From Omphalotus guepiniiformis (taxonomy: Eukaryota > Basidiomycota > Agaricomycetes > Agaricales > Omphalotaceae): a DNA stretch of 64,000 bases. The translations under genes were made by a program, and so were the position numbers. Shown one piece after another: positions 1 through 14,006 of the stretch (within the stretch, counting starts at the first letter, position 1; each line of letters opens with the position of its first letter). The DNA lies in contig JAQOOI010000017.1 in the NCBI GenBank assembly GCA_028554645.1, forward strand, positions 620,001-684,000, written 5' to 3'. The notes under the pieces were generated by a model, which was not told where the DNA came from, did no database searches, and worked only from the letters and a program-made list of their open reading frames with translations.

Positions 1-1338
1 GCTTTGTCTCGTTTGCTAACAGCTAGCTTCGTCACCCGCGCCTTTTTGATTCCACAGCCAACTGCGAAGGAAACCCTTCGTTCATTCCGACTGCATCTGG
101 AGGCGATGGTAGTGATGTGCAGTTTTGGTATGTTGGGTTTGACCCGGCCTTAAGTACGGTTATAGTGGCACACCAAGGGACGAATGAGAAAGCAATGTAA
201 GTCGTTGTTGCGCTGCCCCCCACCATTTCTTGCACGATCTGACGATTTTGATTCATTGATGTATTCGCATCCTGGTACTATGATCTTCTCGCCTAGTCAA
301 GCGGACCTTACAGACGCGGACTTTTTCCTTGGTTCTCTCGACTCGACTTTGTTCCCTGGGCTGAGTTCGAGTATAGAGGTTCATTCTGGTTTTAGAAATG
401 CGCAAGCAAAGTGAGTGATTCTATCCATAACTGCCGACTCTTCTAGAGTTTGATCCTGTTATAATTATAGCACCGCGACGGCGATTCTGGCTGCTGTGCA
501 GCAGACTATGTCAACTCATTCGGCGACTCATGTCACGGTCGTTGGACACTCCCTCGGTGAGTCTTATCTTGATTTTGCAGATATTACTTATCATCTATGC
601 ATATAGGTGCCGCAATCTCCCTTCTCGATTTTGTTTATCTTCCTTTGCATCTGCCTGCAAGTACTACATTTACCTATAGAGGATACGGATTGCCTCGGGT
701 AGGATGTCAGAACCTTGTATTACTTTGCCACCTAGACTTACAACAAGCCCTCCTTTGCTTCCGAATCAGGTCGGAAACCAAGCGTTTGCTAACTACGTTG
801 ATGCGCATGCTACCGATCTCGCTCATGTTAATAACAAGTACGCATAGATTCCTATATTTGCCCTAAAGAACCTGCCATACTTACCGATCCATGTGCACAG
901 GGAAGATCCCGTTCCCATCCTTCCCGGTAAGTAAGGCCAGTACAGACGGAAATCTTCAGATGTACTGGTATATGCAAGTGAGAACGTGTATTTCTCATGC
1001 CATTTTTTCAAGGTATGTTCTTAGGGTTTCATCATCCTTCGGGGGAGAAACATATCATGGATGATAATACATGGGTTGCATGTCCTGGTACGTATTTCTT
1101 CGGCTGGTATCGCGTTTCCAAACTCCGTCCCTTTTCCGCAGGGCAAGACAATCCCAGTGATGAATGCACCACTGGCGATGTTGAGACCATTTTTAATGGG
1201 AATGTCAATGATCATGATGGTGCGTGCGCCCACGCTGCACTTCGCATAGAAGGGCAGCGAAGATCCTCTTTGACATGAATTTAATACGAGCTTTTCTTTG
1301 ATACAGGTCCTTATGATGGTGTGGTGATGGGATGCTGA
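1..1338 (+). CDS. Class 3 (alpha/beta hydrolase) lipase, 5' end cut by window
   Basis: Secreted-type triacylglycerol lipase of the class 3 fold, which hydrolyses ester bonds with a Ser-Asp-His triad. The 5' part, including any signal peptide, lies left of the window; the first readable exon follows an acceptor near base 58. Splicing through eight short introns gives a continuous protein with the nucleophile elbow VVGHSLG near 535-556, then GYGLPRVGNQAFANYVD, the Asp-region motif NKEDPVPILPG and the His-region motif GFHHPSGE, ending PYDGVVMGC and a TGA. One intron is 197-296, with exon 2 starting at 297. All motifs of basidiomycete class 3 lipases are present in order, so I see no sign of decay. 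Substrate specificity cannot be read from the sequence. The next gene on the same strand starts 537 bases downstream. Confidence 0.88.
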
Positions 1339-1874
1339 CCTTTTCGCAACATGTACTTGTTACTCCTGTTCTCATTCAGAAGTTACTCACTCGCTATAAG
1401 TACTATCTTGCTTAGTAGAGAATGATAGTCGCTTTAATAGTATAGCCTTCTTTCATCGCCCCTGTCTGAAAACTCAGCGCTTATCTAATCTTATCTATAC
1501 CACGTGCTAATTCTGATACCGGCGGCATAATGAAATCAGTCAAAATTGTGTCTGTCTACCTGGCTCTTCTTCTCAAAAAGACCCCCACCGAGCGCTACGA
1601 CGACGATGGCCAGCGGTTTCAGCATACTCAGCTTCTTTACGAGAAAAGAGGCGGCATTTCAACATGTTTCTCTTTCGCCGCTCAAGCTGATGAGGAACCA
1701 AGTACATCCTGGGAACTCTCGCTAAACCGCAGACCACGGGCGGTTACTACAATTTGTTTTATCTTGTTCTCCTTCTTCTATAGTGCTTGAGGCTGAGACT
1801 CAGCGGCCAGCACGTAGGGATTCATCTGGGGAAAGATTAAAACTTTACATCCATCTCTATCTTACACTGTCTAC
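1339..1874. other. Intergenic, lipase to coiled-coil gene
   Basis: No supported gene. An 86-codon ORF at 1530-1790 has no domain and no splice-consistent extension. The last 80 bases before the ATG at 1875 are presumably the 5' UTR of the next gene. Confidence 0.5.
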
Positions 1875-4390
1875 ATGACCTCGACACCCGTGACAGAAAA
1901 TGACAGGCTAGTCCCGTCGTCAGTTGTTTCAAATTCACTTAGACCATCATCGTTACGACCCCAAGGATCGCGACCAGCACCTCTGGGGCCCCGCATTCGT
2001 CAGTCGTCAACAAACTTTTCTACGAATCTGACTCTCGAGAGAAGGTTGAGCCAAAGAGATTCAACGGTTTCTAGAACATCTACGAGATCTAGAGAGTCTA
2101 CGTTGTATAGCCCGGGTCCTGCTTCTCCTGCTCGTTCAGAACACGACCTACCTGGGATAATGGAACAGCCCTCGCAACCCACTCAGTCTCCAGAAACCGC
2201 GGGAAAGGTATCTCGGACACCCTCTGTCGTACTTAGAGAGCAGTCACTCGTTGCTTCAACGGCTTCTTCCCCTTCCCCCTCCCCAGCGCCCAACGTGAAG
2301 CCTGTTGTTAAACCAGGTACTCTCATCCCTCCCCCTCAGGTTACATTCGAGAGCATATCAATTCCATGGAAGGGTCTTCCTCTGGACGCCGCACTATGTG
2401 AGTAATACACCGTTTGGATCGCATCCTCATGCAACTTCCCTCGCTAATTCCCATTTACAGGGACATTCGACTCCAGAGAGCTCCAAGACATCGTATCACG
2501 CGCAATTCGCTCATCCGCACGCGAGTCCTTCATCCGACTCGTCTCCATTAAGCAGCTTGACGAAACGCTCCCTGCCGAGCTTGAGCGTCTAGCAGCGCTC
2601 AAAGCCACGACTCAATCTAAATATAAATTCAATGTTCACAGGAGGACGATGCTTTTACAAGCGTTGATGTCGTATTCTGGTACCATTTCGCCGGGTGGTG
2701 GTAGTGGCAGCGGAGACAATGGAATGGGAAGTGTGATTAGTAGGTTGACGGATCAGTTGTCGGAAACGACTATAGAGTGTGATAAGCTTTCACAAGAGCT
2801 TGTTCAGATTGTTGGTCAGATGTCGCAGATTCAGCAACTGTTGGATGTGCATTGGGCTAGCGCGCTCGCTATTGCGCTCCGAAAAGTGCGTCATTACATT
2901 TGCTTCGACTCTCTGTCACTGATTGTATTGTATCGTCGCCCAAAGCTAAACGGCAGCTACGGCAAGCGCACCTCAGACCTTGTACAAGCCCGATTGCGAA
3001 TCGAGCAACTTGAAGCGGAGCTCGAGGATGCATGGAAAGAAGCGGAAAAGATGGCGCAGGAGATAGATGATCTTGATAATGAGGAGGATTCAGATCTTGA
3101 AGTAGACGAGGAAGGAACGATACAGATTAAAAAGGCGGAAGTCGTACCTGTGTCTATGCACAATGGTCTTCCATCACCTCGGACAAAAGGGCCAGTGTCC
3201 GCGTCATTCTCATTAATGAATCTAAAACGCACCGCTATGTCACCGCCTATTTCCTCAAGGCCTGTTCCCGACTTACCAGAAGATTGCGGAGAACCACCAC
3301 AAGAGGAGAATACAGAAGATGCTCTTGTTCATGGGCCACCAGCGAAGGCCAGAGCGAACGCTGTAACTGCCCCGGCCGATACCCCTCCTCCTGCTGTTGA
3401 AGATGACCGAGCTAGTGTCCACAGCAAACGCAGCACACGCAGCGTACGGAGCACTAAAAGCAACAAAAGCAACAAAAGTTTAGCTGGCACCTCTCGAGTC
3501 AGCCTCGTCACCGCCGCTCGAAAACGCAGTGTGCGGACTTCCTTAGGAAGCCTTCGTCTCCCTGGGCACAAGCGAAAGATCAGCTTGCTTGCATCGTCTG
3601 GAGCTGGAATCAAGTCTCCTTCAGACAGTGCACAACCTGCCCCTCCAGTCCCAGAGATTCCGAGAGTGTTCTCCCCTGCTTCATCTCACCCACCGTCGTC
3701 CACGATCTCGGTGACCCATCCACCGTCATTTCTTGATTTGGGATCTAGGAATGTATCAGCGGTATCTCTGGTTGATGGCGAGAGTAGTGCTGTGTCTGTA
3801 TCTGATTCTGTCTCTGCATTTGCATTTGCGTCTTCCTCACCCTCAGCGCTCGAACCCGCACCTACATATTCAACGGCACAGAGGAAAGCAGACTTGGAGG
3901 ATATAAGTCTTGATCCCATTCCTCTCGTTCCTAACCGCAGACTTGATACGGATGATCGAGCGGGACCGTCATTGGTGATGGATGATTTGTATGTCATGTC
4001 GAAGGGAATGAGTGACCAGGGTGACAGTACGAATGTGCGCATGCAGAGGAAATCAGTTGACGATGTTAATTTCATGGCGAGTTCCCGTCGACGAGGTTAG
4101 TACGACTCTTCTGTCTGGTACTTGGTGACTGACTATCTTATTACATTGTCGCAGACACGCAATCTCAGACGATACCCTCGATATGGCTACACGCCGATAC
4201 CCCGAAAACATCTGCTGAGCGAGTCCAATCGCTCGTGCGGTCTCAATCGAGCGCTGGCAAAGGTAAAGGAAGCAGTTCGTATAGCAAGCTGAGGGAGATG
4301 ACCAGGAGGTATTCATTGCCTTTTGGATTCCATGCGAATGGGAGCGGAAAGGCCTCGACGAGTTCGAGGTCGAGTATGAGTAAGAATTAA
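1875..4390 (+). CDS. Ser/Pro-rich protein with central coiled coil, function unknown
   Basis: Four exons. Exon 1 is 1875-2397, exon 2 starts at 2461 after a GTGAGT...CAG intron, a 60-nt intron lies near 2889-2948 (in-frame, AAG acceptor), and the last intron begins GTTAGT near 4096. The N-terminal 170 residues are Ser/Arg/Pro-rich and look disordered. A conserved-looking block follows (LDAALWTFDSRELQDIVSRA), then a region with coiled-coil heptads (LRIEQLEAELEDAWKEAEKM) and an acidic patch. The rest is Ser/Thr-rich with basic runs and ends SSRSSMSKN. About 780 residues with no signal peptide or membrane segment, so probably intracellular scaffolding or cytoskeletal, but no family is recognised. 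The 60-nt intron could be retained without breaking the frame; the coiled coil reads better with it removed. Confidence 0.7.
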
Positions 4391-4854
4391 AGAGTTCGCT
4401 GGGTCGAATGGATATGCTACGTGTCGCTTGCGTTGATCGTATGTTTGTGCCCTGTTTTTCCTTTTCTCTTTCTTTTGTCATGTTTCGACCCGCTAGTCGG
4501 GCTCGAATGGACTATGTATGTCTTCATGTCTCTTAACACTTGTGCCCCATCATTCCATGCCTGCTCCTAATCTGCCATGTATCCACTAATCGCTTCTGGC
4601 TACATCTTGTTTCACGTCTACTGTACATACTAATACTCGTCATTGTTCTGCTGCTATCATTACCATACTCTTCTCTTCTCATTTGTCACTTGTTGTTTCT
4701 TAACCCATCATCCGATGTCATTACATATGTAATCTATAGGAAGGAATACACTACAGCAAAACTCTGTCTAAAACATCTACTTGCCTGGTTGCACCTTGAC
4801 CTTTTTCAACGCCAAAGTTGCTCACTCTAGGACTAATCCGACTCCGTCTCCTCA
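4391..4854. other. Convergent intergenic spacer
   Basis: T-rich plus-strand sequence between the 3' ends of the coiled-coil gene and the FMP52-like gene. It presumably contains both terminators. No ORF with coding character is seen. Confidence 0.5.
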
Positions 4855-5886
4855 TTAATTGGCAAGGGCAAGGTCGTTAGCACCTGCATTCGAGACCACC
4901 GTATAGCGCGCATCATCGGCACCTTCCTGAGTGGCTCGAGCGACAGCTGGAAGACCGGCTGACCCAACGCTGCCGGCGAGAGCCATGGCTTTCCCTAGTC
5001 TGTCAATCTGAAAATAACATAGAAGAATCAGCATCTTGGTATGTCGAATAATGAAAAAGCAAACCTTGATTTCTAGGTTTGATGAGATGTGGGACAAGAC
5101 ACTCGTCAGAACACTATATAGATGAGTGGTGTAAGGAGAATTGGAAAATGGGAGAGAATGCTAATTGGCTTACAGCGCAACGGATTCCAGGAGCCTGCTT
5201 TCAGCTCGGTTCACACCAGCCAAAATACCGGGTCGGAAGATAATGGTGTCTGCGTAGCCCAGATACGCTAGGGCTTGTTCAGTGATAGCTTTGCTCTTGG
5301 GATACAGAAAGGATGAATTGATGTCTGCGCTGTTAGACTGTGAACATGGGTCAGAATTACGACTCAAGTTTTCATGTTGCTTGAGAACGAACTGACAGAA
5401 CAGTATACGAGTCGTTGTGAGTAGTTTGGGTCGCTAGACTTGGCTTCGCGAGCGGCGTTGATCACATATCTGTATCATGAACAAATAGGTGAACAGGAAC
5501 ACTGTCAAACAACCTTTACTTACTCCCTGTCAATCTTCACAAACGCCTCGGCACTCCCAGCATTCTTTTTTGTTGTTCCAAGTCTAGATGCATTTCAATT
5601 AAGAGAAGTACTGTGGTTCTTCTTGACATTAGTATCATATGGACCTTAATACTCACGTAATGAAGACAACGTCCCATTTGCCATCTTTCAATCCACTCTC
5701 TTCGAGTTTCTCAAAATCAATGACCTTCTGTTCGAGCTTGTCCTTGACATTTTCAGGAAGAGCGTCTTTGTTGGTAAGTCTCCGGCCATATTCGAAGACG
5801 CGTGAGTAGTGTGAGGAAGCGAGCAATTCTTTCAGGACCTTTTGACCTGTCTGGCCGGTGGCACCTAGGATGAGCGCTGTCGACAT
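4855..5886 (-). CDS. FMP52: FMP52/TIP30-like NAD(P)-binding oxidoreductase
   Basis: Atypical short-chain dehydrogenase of the TIP30/HTATIP2 group; yeast Fmp52 is mitochondrial. The protein starts MSTALILGATGQTG, the glycine-rich dinucleotide loop (GxxGxxG) of a Rossmann fold, followed by the group's LGTTKKNAGSAEAF block, the RLVYCSSSNSAD strand, the catalytic-type YPKSK (YxxxK), and FRPGILAG. It ends ...ANDLALAN. Five introns were placed on the minus strand, the first with donor GTGAGT after VFIT; every junction restores the family motif. An in-frame ATG seven codons upstream (5907) exists, but homology favours 5886. About 240 residues, the usual length. Convergent with the upstream coiled-coil gene and divergent from the RPC11 gene, whose ATG lies 100 bases away, so they share a short bidirectional promoter. 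Substrate unknown. Confidence 0.88.
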
Positions 5887-5985
5887 TCTTGAATTGAGAC
5901 GAAGCAAATTGCTGGAATTTTGAATTTGTAAGACATTGAAGTAGTGGGTGTCTCACGGTACCCCCGTAAGCTTCTCTCAAAGAGT

Positions 5986-6538
5986 ATGCTTTTCTGTCCT
6001 ACTTGCGCAAACCTGCTCGTCATATCATCGGAAACAGGCTACAATAAATGGGCCTGCAATACTTGCCCATATGAGTTTCCTATCACAAAGCAGGTTGGTT
6101 ATATCTTGCACTCTTCCAGTCCGCGCAAAACTAAAATTCCATTACGTTTAGATGACCTCCAGGACGAAACTGAAACGGAAAGAAGTGGACGATGTTCTTG
6201 GTGGAGAGGAGATGTGGAAACATGCAGATTCTACTGCTAGTACGTCCCTGATGTGTATTGGATAACTGACATCTGCTCATGCTCATACGCGATGATTCTT
6301 TCAGCCTCATGTCCGAAGTGCAACAACGACCAAGCGTACTTTTATCAGCTTCAGATTAGGTCTGCGGATGAACCTATGACGACTTGTGAGTTTTTCTTTC
6401 TGTTTCTATCCTTTTAGGTCATACTGAAATTTTTACTCTAGTTTACCGGTTCGTTCAGATGTTCCAGAACTCTTGCTTTGCACTCATCGTATTTCGCGCA
6501 GATGTACAGCTTGTGCTCACCAATGGAGGGAGAACTGA
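5986..6538 (+). CDS. RPC11: RNA polymerase III subunit Rpc11 (TFIIS-like zinc ribbon)
   Basis: Small zinc-binding subunit of RNA polymerase III, needed for 3' RNA cleavage and termination. Exons 5986-6093, 6152-6239, 6305-6385, 6442-6448 and 6502-6538 sum to 321 nt (106 residues plus stop), close to the yeast protein (110). The N-terminal ribbon MLFCPTCANLL...YKNxC-type pairs (CPTC, CNTC) is followed by a linker and the C-terminal ribbon CPKCNNDQAYFYQLQIRSAD, then EPMTTFYR, CTACAHQWREN and stop. The acidic and aromatic residues of the cleavage hairpin (RSADEP) are present. Exon 4 is only 7 nt and supplies part of the FYR block just before the last Cys pair. Without it the second zinc ribbon is lost. 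Divergent from the FMP52-like gene. Confidence 0.92.
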
Positions 6539-7185
6539 AGCTTGAATCCATTATTCTTATATGCACAGCTTATACAATCACCAGCTCTAGTCGACTTCCA
6601 GGACCTCTTGCGCGTCGGAGCCCGTTCCTAAGTATTTCTCCGCCTCTCACGCCAGCCCAACACTCTCAGATCACTCCATAGCTCACGTTCGTCCCCCCAA
6701 TTCTTTGAACTGTGGGTGATGATTTGGATGGACAGACGAGATGGTGTATGGAGACTCAGAGGTATACCGTGGAGTGTATATTAATACACTTTCCTTTGGA
6801 CGAAGTAGTTCTTGCGCGTTTCGGTGTCACTCGTCGCGTTTCAACTTGAAGTTATTGCACCGACTTCGCCTCTTCGTGCTGGTTGTTTGTGTCCTCTGTC
6901 ATCGATGATGATTGGAATCGAAGGAGTACTTTTCGACGCTGTCAAACCAGCTATCCTCCATGTATTTTAGTTGTCTCGTTACTTATCTTCGCTTCATCTT
7001 GGTTTCTTGCAGAGTACATCTGTACTCGGACTAATTGAGTGCATATAATGATATTGATCAATGTCAAATCGTAATCACGACATCACGTGCCCGCGTTTCA
7101 ACGCTTTGACCCGCGACTCTAATCATGGCCACACTGCCGCCACAGTCCATCGCTCTACTAAAATCACTTTGTTAGCCGTTATTCT
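6539..7185. other. Intergenic, RPC11 to TBCB
   Basis: No supported gene over about 650 bases. The 3' half has the mixed composition expected of a promoter and 5' UTR for the tubulin-cofactor gene. No repeat or RNA gene was recognised. Confidence 0.5.
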
Positions 7186-8120
7186 ATGTCAACTGCTCTC
7201 AATCTTTTCGTAGTCTCTCCGGATACGAGATCAGAGCGTCGCCTGGATCCTCATCTCACTGTTGCCCAATTGAAGGTATGTATGTGGATGTTGTAATAGC
7301 TGATCTTGCTCGATGAGCTCATTATGCTGTGGTTAGTCTAAGCTCGAGCTTATTACAGGTATACCGGTGTCCAATCAGTCGATATCTGTATTAAACTCGG
7401 ACACCGATCCGACCGTTGTCGCGAACTTGGCGGATGATAGCAAGGCACTTGGGTTTTATGGACTGAGGGATTGGCAGGTCTTGAAAGTACGTTTTCCGAT
7501 TCGTGAATTGGTTTTCGTATGCTGATATTCAACTACTCAGGTAGATGATCTGAATCCCTCTGTTAGCTTTACTGGTCAGTTGACGGATGTATCGCAAGTC
7601 GACAAATTCGAGCTTAGCGATGAGGCTTATGCTGAGCGAAAAGGCAAGTAGTTTGTTTCGGAGGATCTATTTGTCTTTCTCAACAGTGCCTGTGAGCAGA
7701 TAGTGTTTTGGCATATAAGCAAGCGCATAAAGTAGGGCGCTTTGCACCGAAAACAGAATCTGAAATTCAGACGGCAATTCAAGTCGATATTCCGGTTGGC
7801 TCGCGATGCGAAGTAGAGTCCTCAGAGCCAGGCTTGAGCAAGAGAGGCACAGTCCGATTCGTAGGTCAGACGAAATTCGCGGCAGGAGCATGGGTTGGGA
7901 TCGAGTTTGATGAACCGTTCGGGAAGAACGACGGATCGTAAGTCATTTTCATATCATAAACTTTTTGAGGTATATAAACTAACATCCTGATGGCTTTGAT
8001 AGCGTTAAAGGCGAAAAATACTTCGAATGCCGACAAAATTACGGAGTCTTTGTTAAACCGGAGAGGGTGAAAGTTGGGAATTATCCTGTACTGGAACTTG
8101 ATTTGGATGAGGAGATGTAG
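7186..8120 (+). CDS. ALF1: Tubulin-folding cofactor B (CAP-Gly protein)
   Basis: Cofactor in folding of alpha-tubulin; binds alpha-tubulin through a CAP-Gly domain. Exons 7186-7275, 7337-7486, 7541-7643, 7700-7937 and 8003-8120 sum to 699 nt (232 residues plus stop). The N-terminal ubiquitin-like domain (residues about 1-85, with [17 protein letters not shown]) is followed by a linker ending [15 protein letters not shown]. The CAP-Gly domain follows: [27 protein letters not shown], and the core [15 protein letters not shown], continuing to [10 protein letters not shown]. The C-terminus is LELDLDEEM, typical of the family's acidic tail. The intron 7644-7699 has a GC donor (GCAAGT), the only option that keeps the K-DSV junction. 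All expected parts are present. Confidence 0.93.
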
Positions 8121-8368
8121 TGACAAACAATCTTAATTGCCTCTGTATGCTGTACATACTAAGCTCGGTCAGCAATTCGAGTGGAAGGTTCAAGAAGGAA
8201 CGGCTGTAACGCCAGATTGCCACGTGCTTTTCTTTGGACTTGTTTGTTGGACCACGTCCAGGACGCGCGTACGCCCCCTCCTACCGCTTCTTAAACCTGA
8301 GCGTACAGCTCGACTCTACTAAACTTTTTCATTTCTCTTCGATATATATCCTTCTACAATGGCGGATC

Positions 8369-11346
<2,978 letters not shown>

Positions 11347-11626
11347 GGATGGATGGGATAAAATTGCCTTGCTACACGACACGAATTTCATTTTGTAGCT
11401 CTGTAATGTCTTCTGTTGCAAGTGATGCAAAGTCTAGATACTTTTCTTTTTTGTTTCTTTTCGATTCCTTACAAGTAATGTACGAAATGGGATTCAGAAT
11501 TCCAACCTTAGCCGGAAATGACGCAAAATCACGTGCACCGCGTCTTTGAGGGCGGCTTTGACAATACAAGTGCAGTCCTGCATCGTTCAGGCAACTTGCA
11601 TGCCTTTCTCTTATTCTCTGAGTATC

Positions 11627-13637
11627 ATGGAACTGGGAAGAAACCTCACAAGCTCGTCTCGCTCACTCTCGGCGGGTTCTTTGAGAGATCGCCTTTCAAA
11701 GCTCACTGTGACGCCTTTGACAACAATTAAACCGATAACGCCAAATATCGAGTTCGTGTCTCGTATCTGGAAAGGAGTTTTGAAATATTTAGAGACCAAT
11801 GTTGGTGCAGGTTCGTTCCTGCAAGAATTCCGAGGAAAAGGAGATTCCAGATGCTCGCTGTGGCTGCCTGGTCGGTGATGATTGTGTTGACTACGGTGTT
11901 TTACCTGTTTTTGTGGTATGTCAATTGAACCTTTTAATGCCCTTGTAAAGCGTCTAATGGACTCTCCGAATTACACATACATGGAATGTTGATTGGTCTC
12001 ACGTCACTCGAACTGCTCCAGCTCGTTTCCTCCACTTTGGCCTCTCCTTGCGGCGTATCAAGTTTGGGTCTGGATAGATCAGAGTCCCGAGCACGGCGGT
12101 CGAACCAGTCCATGGTTTCGGCGGATCCTGTTTTGGAAATATTTCGCGGATTATTATCCTGCATCGTCAGTTTTTTTTTACAATGTTTCGCAGGTGAATA
12201 TAATTAGCTGACAATATCTGTTTTGTTTAGACTTTTGAAGGTTGGCATTGACGGTACTTGTCTAGTCATTGGTCGTTGATATGATGCCATACGGTGAAGG
12301 AAGCAGACCTCCCTGCTGATAGACCATATGTGTTTGGATATCATCCACACGGTGAGCAACCCATCAAGTGAAATTTTGGATCTAGCCATTGATCTTCCTG
12401 GTTGATTTAAAGGTATAATTGGAATGTAAGCAGACTTACCTCACTCTCTCGTCATGTCGCTCGATAAATGTGATGTGCGATGTAGGGGAGCGTTGGCGAC
12501 CTTTGCTACAGAAGGTAACAACTATCTTCACATGAGATGACTTGCTGCTTACGCCGTGTGGTATCCCTCAGCGACGGGTTTCTCGGAGGCATTTCCTGGA
12601 ATTACACCGCATTTATTGACGCTGGCAAGCAACTTCCGCATGCCTATCTACCGAGATTTGATTCTCGCGATGGGAATATGCAGCGTCAGTAAGCAGTCGT
12701 GTTCAAACATTCTCAAGGCTGGTCCAGGGTCGGCCATAACAATAGTCGTTGGAGGCGCCGCCGAAAGTCTAAGCGCACATCCTGGTACAGCTGATTTGAC
12801 TTTACGGAAAAGGTGCGGGCTGTGCGATATTTCAACTGTCTTCTTTAACCCACGTTCGGTCGTGTAGGCTCGGTTTCATCAAGGTCGCAATTCAGCATGG
12901 GTACGTTCTCCGTTAACGGAGCTGGTTTTGATGCTTTGACATTCTAACGACACTAGAGCCGACTTGGTTCCCGTGTTTTCTTTTGGTGAGAACGACGTAA
13001 GTACTCGTAGTCTCTATTCCTTGGGGTTATCTTATCCGCGTTTCCAGATATATGAGCAAATGCCCAACGAGAAAGGCACCACTGTATTCAAAATTCAGAA
13101 GAAATTCAAATCTATTTTTGGTTTCACATTACCACTATTCCACGGACGAGGCCTGCTCAATTGTATGCTTCTTTCACTTTCCTCTTCTTGGACACACTAT
13201 CTGATAAATGTGATACTCACTTGTAGATAACCTGGGTTTGATGCCATATCGAAGGCAAATCGTCGCCGTCAGTGAGAGAACTTATTCACTTCGTAATGAA
13301 ACGAACCAGAGTAATCAACACTTACACGCCCCTCTGCTATCTCTTTGACTCCTTTTTGTCGGCTAGTCGGCAAACCGATACATGTCGAGAAGTCAGATAA
13401 ACCCAGCATAGAAGAAGTGATGCGCGTGCAAAGGATGTACATCGAAGAATTGACGAGGCGAGTCTATTTATTTTCTCATGTGCTTCGAGACGTGTTTCAT
13501 CACCAAGACTTCTTGGGCGCGCCACGTCGGTGCTTCCGCAGATGCTGAATTTCTGTCTGTTCTCACGCAGGATTTGGAATACGTATAAAGATCAGTTTGC
13601 GAAGGCTCGGAGGAGAGAGTTGAGCATTATTGAATGA
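11627..13637 (+). CDS. DGA1: Diacylglycerol O-acyltransferase type 2 (DGAT2)
   Basis: ER or lipid-droplet enzyme that makes triacylglycerol from diacylglycerol and acyl-CoA. Spliced motifs in order: TPNIEFVPARIPRKRRFQ, a hydrophobic hairpin (MLAVAAWSVMIVLTTVFY), LWPLLAAYQVWVWIDQSPEHGGR, the active-site YHPHG in DRPYVFGYHPHGIIGMGA, FRMPIYRD, GGAAESLSAHPG, IQHGADLVPVFSFGEND, PLFHGRG and GKPIHV, ending ELSIIE. Exon 1 is 11627-11751 and exon 2 is 11811-11915. A 13-nt exon (12413-12425) encodes the GIIGM step. The last intron, 13458-13570, starts with GC (GCGAGT). The start could also be 11600. One junction, before ADLPADRPY, is uncertain between an AAG acceptor (keeping KEADLP) and a later CAG. 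Same direction as CDC48, convergent with the NRPS-like gene 370 bases away. Confidence 0.92.
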
Positions 13638-14006
13638 ATCAAGTGATTGCAGCCGGACGATTGTGGTAGATTTCACACGAACTTGCTCGTTGGGGAGGTG
13701 AATTAGACTTTGCGATAGAAAGAGTACTCGCCCTTTCTATCGATGAGAAAGTTTGGAATAGCTTCCGAGCGAACGGAACGAACGGTACCGCTGCGCACTA
13801 CAATTGAAAGAAGCAAGGCGGAAGACCGACGTGGAATAGAGAACAAATACTTATTCGATACAAACTTTCCATATACATATTTGCTGTACACAATCCGTAC
13901 AAATGAATCAAATACTCTATAGTGGTTGGGAAAACATGTATATATGCAACGATTGAAAAGACAGCAATTTAAAAACGACGGACAAAAGAAAAAAGTCTAT
14001 AAGAGT
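13638..14006. other. Convergent spacer between DGAT2 and NRPS-like gene
   Basis: About 370 bases, A-rich toward the right. It should hold both 3' ends. No gene seen. Confidence 0.5.

Noticed and set aside
1530..1790. 86-codon plus-strand ORF between lipase and coiled-coil gene
   Set aside because: No domain, no splice-compatible neighbours and a hydrophobic end that looks accidental.
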